A stretch of 64,000 nt of DNA from Glaciecola flavus (GTDB lineage Bacteria > Pseudomonadota > Gammaproteobacteria > Enterobacterales > Alteromonadaceae): contig NZ_JBHRSW010000014.1 of the NCBI RefSeq assembly GCF_042646125.1, forward strand, positions 62,001 to 126,000. Direction: 5' to 3'. Positions 33,058-40,586 of the stretch are shown piece after piece. A program made the position numbers and the translations under genes. The notes beneath the pieces are model-generated. The model searched no databases and was not told where the DNA came from. It saw nothing but the letters and a program-made list of their open reading frames with translations. Within the stretch, counting starts at the first letter, position 1; the number at the start of each line of letters is the position of its first letter.

Positions 33058-34557
33058 ATGGTGCAACAATTATATTGTATGGCGAACAATAAAATCTGGG
33101 TACCTAATCTTGAAGAAGTGCTCTTAGCGAGTACTCCACCAAAACCTCTTTACCAGCAAATAGTCGATGCTATGGCGCATGATATCGCCAGTGGCAAGCT
33201 CGCTATTGGCGAAAAGTTACCACCTCAACGCAGGCTTGCATGGCATTTAGGTATTAATCTAAGTACGGTGACTAAAGCATTTCGCCAAGCTGCAAAACAG
33301 CAATTAATCTCTGGTGAAGTGGGTCGCGGAACCTATGTACTAGGCCAAAGCGCTGAAGCTGAGTTGTTTTTATTAAACCAGTCGGCTGAAAAAAACGTGA
33401 TCGACTTAAGTACCCACCAACCAGCACAGTTGCTCGACATTGACGGCAAAGATAATGCATTAGAGCTAGCAATCGCCAAATTAAGTGAACAAACCAGTGG
33501 ATTAAGCGAGTACCTAAATTACCAATCCCCAAGTTTTGTGGCAGAGCTAAAAATTGCTGGGGCAAAGTGGCTATCGGGATTAGGTTATAAAATTAGTTCA
33601 CAACACTGTTTGATCACCAATACGGCGCAAAATGCGCTGATGATAAGCCTAATGGCATGTTGCCAAAAAGATGAAGTAGTATTGGTAAACGAGCTAACAT
33701 TCCCCGGAATGAAAGCGCTCGCCAAACAAATGGGTATAAAGCTTTACGGTGTAAAAAGCGATCATTTAGGCTTAGTACCAGAAGCACTGGCACTCGCTAT
33801 TCGCAGCACAGGGGCGAAAGTGATGGTGTCTGATCCGCTTTATCAAAACCCAACGGCCGCGTCGATGAATGACAGACGTATGAATGATATCAAAGCTATT
33901 ATTCGAGATGAAAAGCTATTGTTTATTGAAGAATATGTGATTGGTACGCTTTCTGGCAGGGCGCCTATTTCCGCGGATATTCAGTCGCAATCTATTGTTA
34001 TTTCGAGTTTTGCAAAAGCGATATCACCAGGCATTCGATTTGCAGTTATTGCTGGTAAACACGCTGTATTCAATCAAATTAGTCAACAAAGCCATGCTAC
34101 CAGTTGGCAACTTAGCCCACTCACCGCAGCGATTGCAAAACTTTGGATTGACGATGGTACAGCGTATCATCGAACTAAGGCACAGCAGCGAGAGATTGCA
34201 ATGCGATTTAGGCTATTTGCGAAGGCCTTTCCCAAACATGTAAAAACTCATAAGGTAAATGTCGAACCGTTACATACGAACAAGTTCAAGGACAATGTTC
34301 AAAACGCAGAAGGTGAAAATATAGCGCATGGAATACCGATTTGCTCACATGTTTGGCTTCAGGTGAGCCGAGACGCTGATTTCGTCGCAGATCAACTGAA
34401 GAAACAAGGTGTACGGGTTGTGCCAGCAAGTGTTTTCGCAGTGAGCCACAAATTTCCCAATGCTATTCGAGTGAGCTTAACCGCGGCGAAAAGTCATGAA
34501 GAATTAGTGCGAGCACTCAATATAATCAAGCAATCTGGCTTTATCAAAAGTGGATGA
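33058..34557 (+). CDS. MocR/GntR-type regulator with aminotransferase domain
   Basis: A protein of 499 residues. A winged-helix GntR domain (about 30-95: PLYQQIVDAMAHDIASGKL, LPPQRRLAWHLGIN) is fused to a fold type I aminotransferase-like domain with PLP Lys320 in ISSFAKAISPGIRF and SDPLYQNPTAAS near 258. MocR regulators sense PLP or amino acid and control a divergent metabolic gene. The first ATG (33058) and a second at 33079 share the direct repeat attgtatgg (33053-33061, 33074-33082), which may be part of the operator. The TTG-to-ATG choice is uncertain because neither has a clear ribosome site. Confidence 0.88.
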   Translation: MVQQLYCMANNKIWVPNLEEVLLASTPPKPLYQQIVDAMAHDIASGKLAIGEKLPPQRRLAWHLGINLSTVTKAFRQAAKQQLISGEVGRGTYVLGQSAEAELFLLNQSAEKNVIDLSTHQPAQLLDIDGKDNALELAIAKLSEQTSGLSEYLNYQSPSFVAELKIAGAKWLSGLGYKISSQHCLITNTAQNALMISLMACCQKDEVVLVNELTFPGMKALAKQMGIKLYGVKSDHLGLVPEALALAIRSTGAKVMVSDPLYQNPTAASMNDRRMNDIKAIIRDEKLLFIEEYVIGTLSGRAPISADIQSQSIVISSFAKAISPGIRFAVIAGKHAVFNQISQQSHATSWQLSPLTAAIAKLWIDDGTAYHRTKAQQREIAMRFRLFAKAFPKHVKTHKVNVEPLHTNKFKDNVQNAEGENIAHGIPICSHVWLQVSRDADFVADQLKKQGVRVVPASVFAVSHKFPNAIRVSLTAAKSHEELVRALNIIKQSGFIKSG

Positions 34558-34561
34558 GCTT

Positions 34562-34756
34562 AATTAACCTGAACTCGGGATAAGCAACTCCGTCCAGCAG
34601 CGCCCTATCTGCGTTGCTCAAGCTTGAAATAACTCGTTATTCCTTCACTTGAGCGCCTTGATATCGAGCTTTAGGTCACTACTGGATAGTGTATTAAACA
34701 AATAAACAATAACTTCAATAGTTTGCAGAATTGCTTATCCCGAGTTCAGGTTAATT
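34562..34756. mobile_element. MITE-like element family B, copy 2 (195 bp)
   Basis: Perfect 26-base terminal inverted repeats lie at 34562-34587 and 34731-34756, starting aattaacctgaactcgggat. The inside repeats the sequence of copy 1 (29308-29510). No open frame. It begins five bases after the MocR stop. Confidence 0.88.
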
Positions 34757-34897
34757 GTCTTTTCATCAATACAGTATTCGCTTTTTGTTGCGAGTAGCAT
34801 TGATCAAACTTCGTCGATGAAACGACAGGTGAAGAAAATAGTCAGTCCACAATTGAAGTTGCCGCATACAATAGACCCGAGTAAACGATCATTCAGA

Positions 34898-35935
34898 TTA
34901 ATCACAATGCACAAACACAGACCGCCATAACGCGATGTATTCATTCACAGCTTCTTTATACGCATTATGACTTAATTGAGTATGATGATTTATGTAGTTT
35001 GAAAGCAGGCTTGCTTCATCCCCTCGCTTCGCTAGTTTTTGGCTCAGTTCAGTCAGTAGAGGGTTCAATTGATAGTGATAGTGGTTAAGTTGACTTAGCG
35101 TTGATTGTATTTTTTCCGCAAAAAAGTGCCGGAAGATATTTCTCATAATACTGATGGCTTCTCTATCTTGCCTGGTTTTGCACTGATTCGTATCCAAATA
35201 AGTTTGTAAACTTGGCTTCATTTGTTGAAGATACTGCGTGACCAGTTTTTGACTGCGCCACATGCGAGCAAAAATTCTACTGTCCTGTAATGTTTTCAAA
35301 TGCGTTTCTAGTTTGTATGTATCGTCAGCAACTAGAATGTATCGTAGCGCTTGTTTTGCAGCGTGAAGTTGGTCTTTGTCGTTACCTGCAATAAAGTCAG
35401 GAGTGACAGCAAAGGCATTGTATACTTCTTGGCTTTGCGTAATCATGTTTGCCCAAACTAAGGGGAGTTCTCCTTGTTTGAGCTCTAGCCATTCGGATAA
35501 TTTTGGTGTCATTTTATGATTTGCAGGAAGTAATTTCAGGCAGGACTGAAGTTGAGCAATAAGCGCTTTTTCGTATGCATACCTAGTAGATGGCAGTTGC
35601 GTTTTTCCTAATGCCGTATTTCGTTCTGCAACGGTTTTATTTAGTTGGCATTTTTCTAAGGCGTAAAACTCTCTCAAGTTTATTTGTAACTCTGTCACTT
35701 TGATCCGCATCGAAGACCTTTGAGGAGGATTCAAGTGTAAGTCAGCATTCAAGGGAATCTCATTAGTACCGATAAATGACACTACGCGGGTATGCAAGGC
35801 ATGTAAATCTGATTTAATCTGTGTGTGCTGGTCACAACTACTCACTAAAAAGAGTAAAACACACCCACCCGTAACGCGTAGTAGTGCGCAAAGAAGAAAA
35901 TGAGGATAGGTTTTGTTTGCATGTCGCTCAAGCAT
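34898..35935 (-). CDS. DUF3080-like lipoprotein
   Basis: A protein of 345 residues with a lipobox, LFLVSSC, and acylated Cys34 followed by Asp-Gln. The rest is helical, with paired Cys residues near 87 and 121 and many Leu/Gln heptads. Length, lipobox and the helical body with WANMITQ fit the DUF3080 family of gammaproteobacteria, whose function is unknown. The Asp at +2 of the mature protein would favour retention in the inner membrane by E. coli Lol rules. It is divergent from thrS; their promoters share the 200-base gap. Confidence 0.6.
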   Translation of the reverse strand: MLERHANKTYPHFLLCALLRVTGGCVLLFLVSSCDQHTQIKSDLHALHTRVVSFIGTNEIPLNADLHLNPPQRSSMRIKVTELQINLREFYALEKCQLNKTVAERNTALGKTQLPSTRYAYEKALIAQLQSCLKLLPANHKMTPKLSEWLELKQGELPLVWANMITQSQEVYNAFAVTPDFIAGNDKDQLHAAKQALRYILVADDTYKLETHLKTLQDSRIFARMWRSQKLVTQYLQQMKPSLQTYLDTNQCKTRQDREAISIMRNIFRHFFAEKIQSTLSQLNHYHYQLNPLLTELSQKLAKRGDEASLLSNYINHHTQLSHNAYKEAVNEYIALWRSVFVHCD

Positions 35936-35946
35936 ATCTGTATAAT
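35917..35946 (+). promoter_or_regulatory. candidate thrS promoter
   Basis: TTGCAT (35917-35922) and TATAAT (35941-35946) are 18 bases apart. Transcription would begin near 35953 and give a leader of about 190 bases before thrS. The leader contains an AGGTCG/CGACCT pairing (35963-36014 area) and the collapsed family A repeat. Confidence 0.5.
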
Positions 35947-36032
35947 TTCGCGCTTAAAAAGTAGGTCGAAAGTCGCCCCAGCTAGTCGTATTTATTTACT
36001 TAGGCTGCGCGACCTTGTCGACTGTTAGTATA

Positions 36033-36066
36033 CTAGGGTCTGTTGACCTTTGGTGTGCAGACCCTA
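36033..36066 (+). repeat. collapsed copy of family A element in the thrS leader
   Basis: ctagggtctgttgacctttg and five further bases match the left end of element A, and cagacccta follows directly as its right end. All internal sequence is gone. tagggtctg and cagacccta form a perfect 9-bp hairpin within the untranslated leader of thrS. Confidence 0.75.
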
Positions 36067-36141
36067 ATAAAAGTTCAATGTTGATCATAAATCATAATAT
36101 CAAGTGGCGCATGGTAGGTGTCACCACTGAAAAGGAATAAT

Positions 36142-38058
36142 ATGCCCGTAATCACTCTCCCCGATGGTAGTCAGCGTAGTTTCGATAAAGCAGTCAGTGT
36201 GTTGGATGTTGCATCCGACATCGGCCCAGGCTTAGCAAAAGCAACAATTGCCGGTAAGGTAAATGGCGAATTAGTTGATGCCGTTGATTTAATAGAACAA
36301 GATGCCAATTTGCAAATAATCACTGCAAAAGATGACGCAGGATTGGAAATCATACGACACAGTTGTGCGCATTTAGTTGGGCATGCGATAAAGCAACTTT
36401 ACCCAGATGTAAAAATGGCAATTGGACCGGTAATTGACAACGGTTTTTATTACGATGTTGATTTAGACAAACCGCTAAACCAAGAAGATTTAGACAACAT
36501 AGAAAAACGCATGCTCGACTTGGCGAAAACCAGTTACTCGGTTGTCAAGCAGGTCGTTAGTTGGCAAGAAGCACGGGATACCTTTGAGTCTCGCGGTGAA
36601 TCATACAAAATCCAGATTTTAGACGAGAATATCGAAAAAACCGATAAGCCTGGTCTATATCACCATGAAGAATACATTGATATGTGTCGTGGGCCGCATG
36701 TGCCCAATATGAAGTTTTGCCAACATTTCAAACTTATGAAAGTAGCCGGTGCATATTGGCGTGGTAACAGTGATAATAAAATGTTGCAACGTATTTATGG
36801 CACTGCTTGGGCAGACAAAAAGCAGCTTAAGGCCTACTTGAACCGTTTAGAAGAAGCCGAAAAACGCGATCATAGAAAAATTGGTAAAACCCTCGATTTG
36901 TTCCATTGGCAGGAAGAAGCGCCAGGTATGGTGTTTTGGCACAATGACGGTTGGACTATTTACACACAACTAGAACGCTTTATGCGTGAAAAGCTCCATG
37001 AATATGGTTATGACGAGGTCAAAGGGCCATTGATGATGGATCGCTCATTGTGGGAAAAGTCAGGTCACTGGGACAAATATGCTGAAAACATGTTTACCAC
37101 TGAATCAGAAAAGCGAGAGTACGCCGTTAAACCTATGAATTGCCCAGGTCACGTGCAAATTTTTAATCAGGGTTTAAAGTCTTATCGCGATCTACCCTTG
37201 AAAATGGCGGAGTTTGGTTGTTGTCACCGCAATGAACCTTCTGGCGCCTTGCATGGACTGATGCGTGTACGCGGTTTTACTCAAGACGACGCACATGTTT
37301 TTTGTACAGAAGAGCAGATTTTGGATGAGGTGAGTGCATGTATCAAGATGGTCTATGATACTTACAGCACTTTTGGCTTTGAAAAAATCGCAGTTAAGTT
37401 ATCTACTCGACCAGAAAAGCGGGTAGGCAGCGATGAGATTTGGGATCAATCAGAAAAAGCCTTAGCGGAAGCCCTCAAAGTTAATGATATTGAGTTTGAA
37501 TACCAACCGGGAGAAGGCGCTTTTTATGGCCCAAAAATTGAGTTTACGCTCTACGACTGTTTAGATCGCGCATGGCAGTGCGGCACAATACAGTTAGATT
37601 TTTCGATGCCAGGGCGCTTGGGATCGACCTATGTGGATGAAGATGGCGAAAGAAAAGTGCCCGTTATGATCCACAGAGCGATTCTGGGATCGTTGGAGCG
37701 ATTTATTGGTATTTTGACTGAAGAGTTTGCCGGTGCTTTTCCAACTTGGTTAGCTCCAACACAAGTCGTTATCGCGAATATCACTGATAGTCAAGCAGAG
37801 TACGTAGCGGGCATAGAATCAAGCTTGCGAGCAGCTGGCATTAGAGTAAAACGTGATGTCAGAAACGAAAAAATTGGCTTTAAGATACGTGAGCATACTT
37901 TGAAAAAAGTACCCTACATGTTGGTTGTCGGTGAAAAAGAGAAGGAATCCGGCGCGGTGGCTGTCCGCACGCGAAAAGGTAAAGACTTGGGTGTAATGAG
38001 TGTTGAAGAATTTAAAACACTACTTGTTGAAGATATAAATTCTAAAAAAATTCAATAG
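36142..38058 (+). CDS. thrS: threonyl-tRNA synthetase
   Basis: A protein of 638 residues. It charges tRNA-Thr. It has the N-terminal TGS domain (PVITLPDGSQ onwards), the editing domain with HSCAHLVGHA and DMCRGPHVP, the class II catalytic core with MNCPGHVQIF (zinc Cys) and MIHRAILGSLERF, and the anticodon domain. The ATG at 36142 has AGGAA upstream and gives the usual start; an upstream GTG adds eight residues without reason. It is followed by infC as in most gammaproteobacteria. Confidence 0.97.
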   Translation: MPVITLPDGSQRSFDKAVSVLDVASDIGPGLAKATIAGKVNGELVDAVDLIEQDANLQIITAKDDAGLEIIRHSCAHLVGHAIKQLYPDVKMAIGPVIDNGFYYDVDLDKPLNQEDLDNIEKRMLDLAKTSYSVVKQVVSWQEARDTFESRGESYKIQILDENIEKTDKPGLYHHEEYIDMCRGPHVPNMKFCQHFKLMKVAGAYWRGNSDNKMLQRIYGTAWADKKQLKAYLNRLEEAEKRDHRKIGKTLDLFHWQEEAPGMVFWHNDGWTIYTQLERFMREKLHEYGYDEVKGPLMMDRSLWEKSGHWDKYAENMFTTESEKREYAVKPMNCPGHVQIFNQGLKSYRDLPLKMAEFGCCHRNEPSGALHGLMRVRGFTQDDAHVFCTEEQILDEVSACIKMVYDTYSTFGFEKIAVKLSTRPEKRVGSDEIWDQSEKALAEALKVNDIEFEYQPGEGAFYGPKIEFTLYDCLDRAWQCGTIQLDFSMPGRLGSTYVDEDGERKVPVMIHRAILGSLERFIGILTEEFAGAFPTWLAPTQVVIANITDSQAEYVAGIESSLRAAGIRVKRDVRNEKIGFKIREHTLKKVPYMLVVGEKEKESGAVAVRTRKGKDLGVMSVEEFKTLLVEDINSKKIQ

Positions 38059-38161
38059 CACAATTAAATATAATCGGTATAATATTGCGGTTCGTGTAGC
38101 CAGCTGTACAAAATTTAGGCTTGGCTAGGCTGTTTTTTTAATGTTCTTGGAGGATTCGCGT

Positions 38162-38701
38162 ATTAAAGGCGGGGCTAATAAAGCACAGGGCGATAAAGCC
38201 CGAATTAATGAAGAAATTACTGTTAATGAAGTTAGACTAATTGATGCAGATGGTGAACAGGCCGGTGTAGTATCGATTAGACAAGCGCTTGAAGCTGCAG
38301 AAGTTGCCGGGGTTGATTTAGTAGAAGTCAGTCCTAACGCAAATCCCCCAGTCTGTAAAATTATGGATTACGGGAAGTTCTTGTTCGAAAAGAGCAAGGC
38401 ACAAAAAGAACAGAAGAAAAAACAAAAACAAATTCAGGTCAAGGAGATTAAATTTCGCCCTGGCACTGATGAAGGCGATTACCAGGTAAAACTGCGCAAC
38501 CTGCGTCGCTTTCTTGAAGGCGGTGATAAAGCCAAGGTCACGATTAGATTTCGTGGTCGAGAAATGGCTCACCAAGACATCGGTATTGACTTGCTTACTC
38601 GTGTAAAAGACGATTTGCAAGATATTGCCCAAGTCGAATCGTTCCCCAATAGGGTAGAAGGTCGACAAATGATCATGGTGCTCGCCCCAACTAAGAAGTA
38701 G
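38162..38701 (+). CDS. infC: translation initiation factor IF-3 with an AUU start codon
   Basis: A protein of 179 residues. IF-3 checks start codons and keeps ribosomal subunits apart. The conserved N-terminus (IKGGANKAQ..., E. coli MKGGKRVQT) begins at ATT 38162, with TTGGAGGA seven bases upstream. An ATG seven codons earlier is also in frame but lies before the ribosome site, so AUU is the proper start, as in E. coli, where it lets IF-3 repress its own synthesis. The PVCKIMDYGKF and RFRGREMAHQ blocks are typical. Confidence 0.96.
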   Translation: MKGGANKAQGDKARINEEITVNEVRLIDADGEQAGVVSIRQALEAAEVAGVDLVEVSPNANPPVCKIMDYGKFLFEKSKAQKEQKKKQKQIQVKEIKFRPGTDEGDYQVKLRNLRRFLEGGDKAKVTIRFRGREMAHQDIGIDLLTRVKDDLQDIAQVESFPNRVEGRQMIMVLAPTKK

Positions 38702-38810
38702 TAGTGGTCTAAAGTATTTGCGTCTGCACAACGTAAATCACCTTGCTGCAAATATTAACAACTAATAAGTCTGCAACTATTAGTTATTTTAACAATGCGG
38801 AGTTTTAGCA

Positions 38811-39008
38811 ATGCCTAAAATGAAATCTGTTAGTGGAGCGCAAAAGCGTTTCCGCAAGACTGGCTCTGGTCGATTCAAGAGTAAACAGTCTCACTTGCGT
38901 CACATTTTGACCAAGAAGAGTACTAAGCGTAAACGCCACCTACGTGGTAAGAAGTTGGTTCATGATAATGATACCGCGCTTATCCAACGTATGTTGCCGT
39001 ACGTATAA
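38811..39008 (+). CDS. rpmI: 50S ribosomal protein L35
   Basis: A basic protein of 65 residues beginning PKMKSVSGAQKRFRKTGSG and ending LIQRMLPYV, the L35 pattern. It lies 109 bases after infC and 23 bases before rplT. In E. coli L20 represses rpmI translation through an RNA pseudoknot in this gap; I did not model the structure here. Confidence 0.98.
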   Translation: MPKMKSVSGAQKRFRKTGSGRFKSKQSHLRHILTKKSTKRKRHLRGKKLVHDNDTALIQRMLPYV

Positions 39009-39031
39009 CCTGTACTTAAGGAGACTAAACA

Positions 39032-39388
39032 ATGGCTAGAGTAAAACGCGGCACTATTGCCCGCGCACGTCATAAAAAAGTATTAAAACAAGCTAAAGGT
39101 TACTACGGAGCCCGTAGTCGTGTATATCGCGTTGCTGTGCAAGCAGTAACTAAAGCAGGTCAGTATGCATATCGTGACCGTCGTCAGCGTAAGCGTCAAT
39201 TCCGCCAACTTTGGATTGCACGTATTAACGCGGCTGCGCGTCAAAATGGTATCAGCTACTCTCGTTTCATCAACGGTTTGAAAAAAGCGTCTGTTGAAAT
39301 CGATCGTAAGATCCTTGCTGACATCGCAGTACATGACAAATCAGCATTCACTGCACTGGCAGAGGCTGCAAAAGGCGCGTTAGCATAA
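39032..39388 (+). CDS. rplT: 50S ribosomal protein L20
   Basis: A basic protein of 118 residues beginning ARVKRGTIARARHKKVLKQA with YYGARSRVYRVA, the L20 signature. It binds 23S rRNA early in 50S assembly and represses the rpmI-rplT mRNA in E. coli. A terminator follows 34 bases after the stop. Confidence 0.98.
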   Translation: MARVKRGTIARARHKKVLKQAKGYYGARSRVYRVAVQAVTKAGQYAYRDRRQRKRQFRQLWIARINAAARQNGISYSRFINGLKKASVEIDRKILADIAVHDKSAFTALAEAAKGALA

Positions 39389-39422
39389 GCTGACGTATTA
39401 TTAATAGTTTAAGCTCTTTAAA

Positions 39423-39452
39423 AAAAGCGAACGGGATGTTCGCTTTTTTTTT
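39423..39452 (+). terminator. terminator after rplT
   Basis: A 10-bp perfect stem AAAAGCGAAC/GTTCGCTTTT with loop GGGAT is followed by T-run to 39452. It separates the infC-rpmI-rplT unit from pheST. Confidence 0.92.
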
Positions 39453-39593
39453 GCCCGCAAAAACAATTAACTAAAATACTAAAAATAAGTGTAAAATGAG
39501 CGGTTTGTATAAGGCGTTGCTACATCGAAGCCTTAAGAACTTAGTAATGCAAGTTATCTGTAATCTTTCAGAGAGCCTATAAAAGAGGAAAAT

Positions 39594-40574
39594 ATGGAGC
39601 TCGATGCTATAAAAAATGAAGCTCAATTAGCGATTGAGGAAGCCAACACTCCTGAAGAACTTGATGCGGTTCGTGTCAACTTTATGGGTAAAAAAGGTAA
39701 AATCACCGACCAAATGAAAGGTCTGGGCGCACTGTCTGCAGAAGAGAGGCCAAAGGCTGGTCAAGCAATAAACGCAGTAAAGCAAGCAGTACAAGGCTTA
39801 ATTAACGATAAGTTAGCTACTTTAAAAACAGCAGAACTCAATGCAAAATTAGCGGAAGAAGCGGTTGATATTTCCTTGCCGGGGCGGCGATTAGATGCGG
39901 GGAACTTGCACCCGGTTAGTCGCACTATTGAACGCATAGAAGCATATTTCTCTGATTTAGGCTTTCAGGTAAAATCTGGGCCAGAAGTAGAGGATGGCTT
40001 TCATAATTTTGATGCCCTGAATATCCCTAAAAATCACCCTGCGAGAGCGGATCACGATACCTTTTATTTTAGTCCTGATGTGATGCTGCGTACACAAACT
40101 TCTGGTGTACAAATACGTACAATGGAAGTCGAGAAGCCACCACTTCGTATTATATCTCCTGGACGTGTTTACCGTAATGACTATGACCAAACACACACAC
40201 CAATGTTTCATCAGGTCGAAGGTTTAATGGTTGACACCAAGGTAAGTTTTGCTGAATTAAAGGGGATTTTGCATGACTTTCTGCACAACTTTTTTGAAGA
40301 AGATTTAACCATTCGCTTTAGACCCTCTTATTTTCCGTTTACCGAGCCCTCTGCCGAGGTAGACGTAATGGGTAAAAATGGTAAATGGTTAGAAGTATTG
40401 GGTTGCGGAATGGTACACCCAAATGTATTGCGTGCAGTCAACATTGATCCAGAAAAATACACTGGTTTTGCCTTTGGTATGGGAGTGGAGCGTCTTACCA
40501 TGCTTAGATATGGTGTTAATGACTTACGCGCATTTTTCGAAAATGATATTCGATTCCTCAAGCAGTTTAAGTAA
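39594..40574 (+). CDS. pheS: phenylalanyl-tRNA synthetase alpha subunit
   Basis: A protein of 326 residues, class II catalytic subunit of the alpha2-beta2 enzyme. An N-terminal coiled coil (about 1-85) precedes the core with HPVSRTIERIEAYF, RTQTSGVQIRTM, DQTHTPMFHQVEG and FGMGVERLTMLRYG. Ribosome site AAGAGG. It starts 141 bases after the terminator; no phenylalanine-rich leader peptide precedes it, so PheM-type attenuation is not apparent. pheT follows after 12 bases. Confidence 0.98.
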   Translation: MELDAIKNEAQLAIEEANTPEELDAVRVNFMGKKGKITDQMKGLGALSAEERPKAGQAINAVKQAVQGLINDKLATLKTAELNAKLAEEAVDISLPGRRLDAGNLHPVSRTIERIEAYFSDLGFQVKSGPEVEDGFHNFDALNIPKNHPARADHDTFYFSPDVMLRTQTSGVQIRTMEVEKPPLRIISPGRVYRNDYDQTHTPMFHQVEGLMVDTKVSFAELKGILHDFLHNFFEEDLTIRFRPSYFPFTEPSAEVDVMGKNGKWLEVLGCGMVHPNVLRAVNIDPEKYTGFAFGMGVERLTMLRYGVNDLRAFFENDIRFLKQFK

Positions 40575-40586
40575 GCAGAGAAAAAG

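Noticed and set aside
39496..39582. 28-codon frame before pheS as a PheM-like leader peptide
   Set aside because: It contains no phenylalanine codon and no attenuator hairpin follows it.
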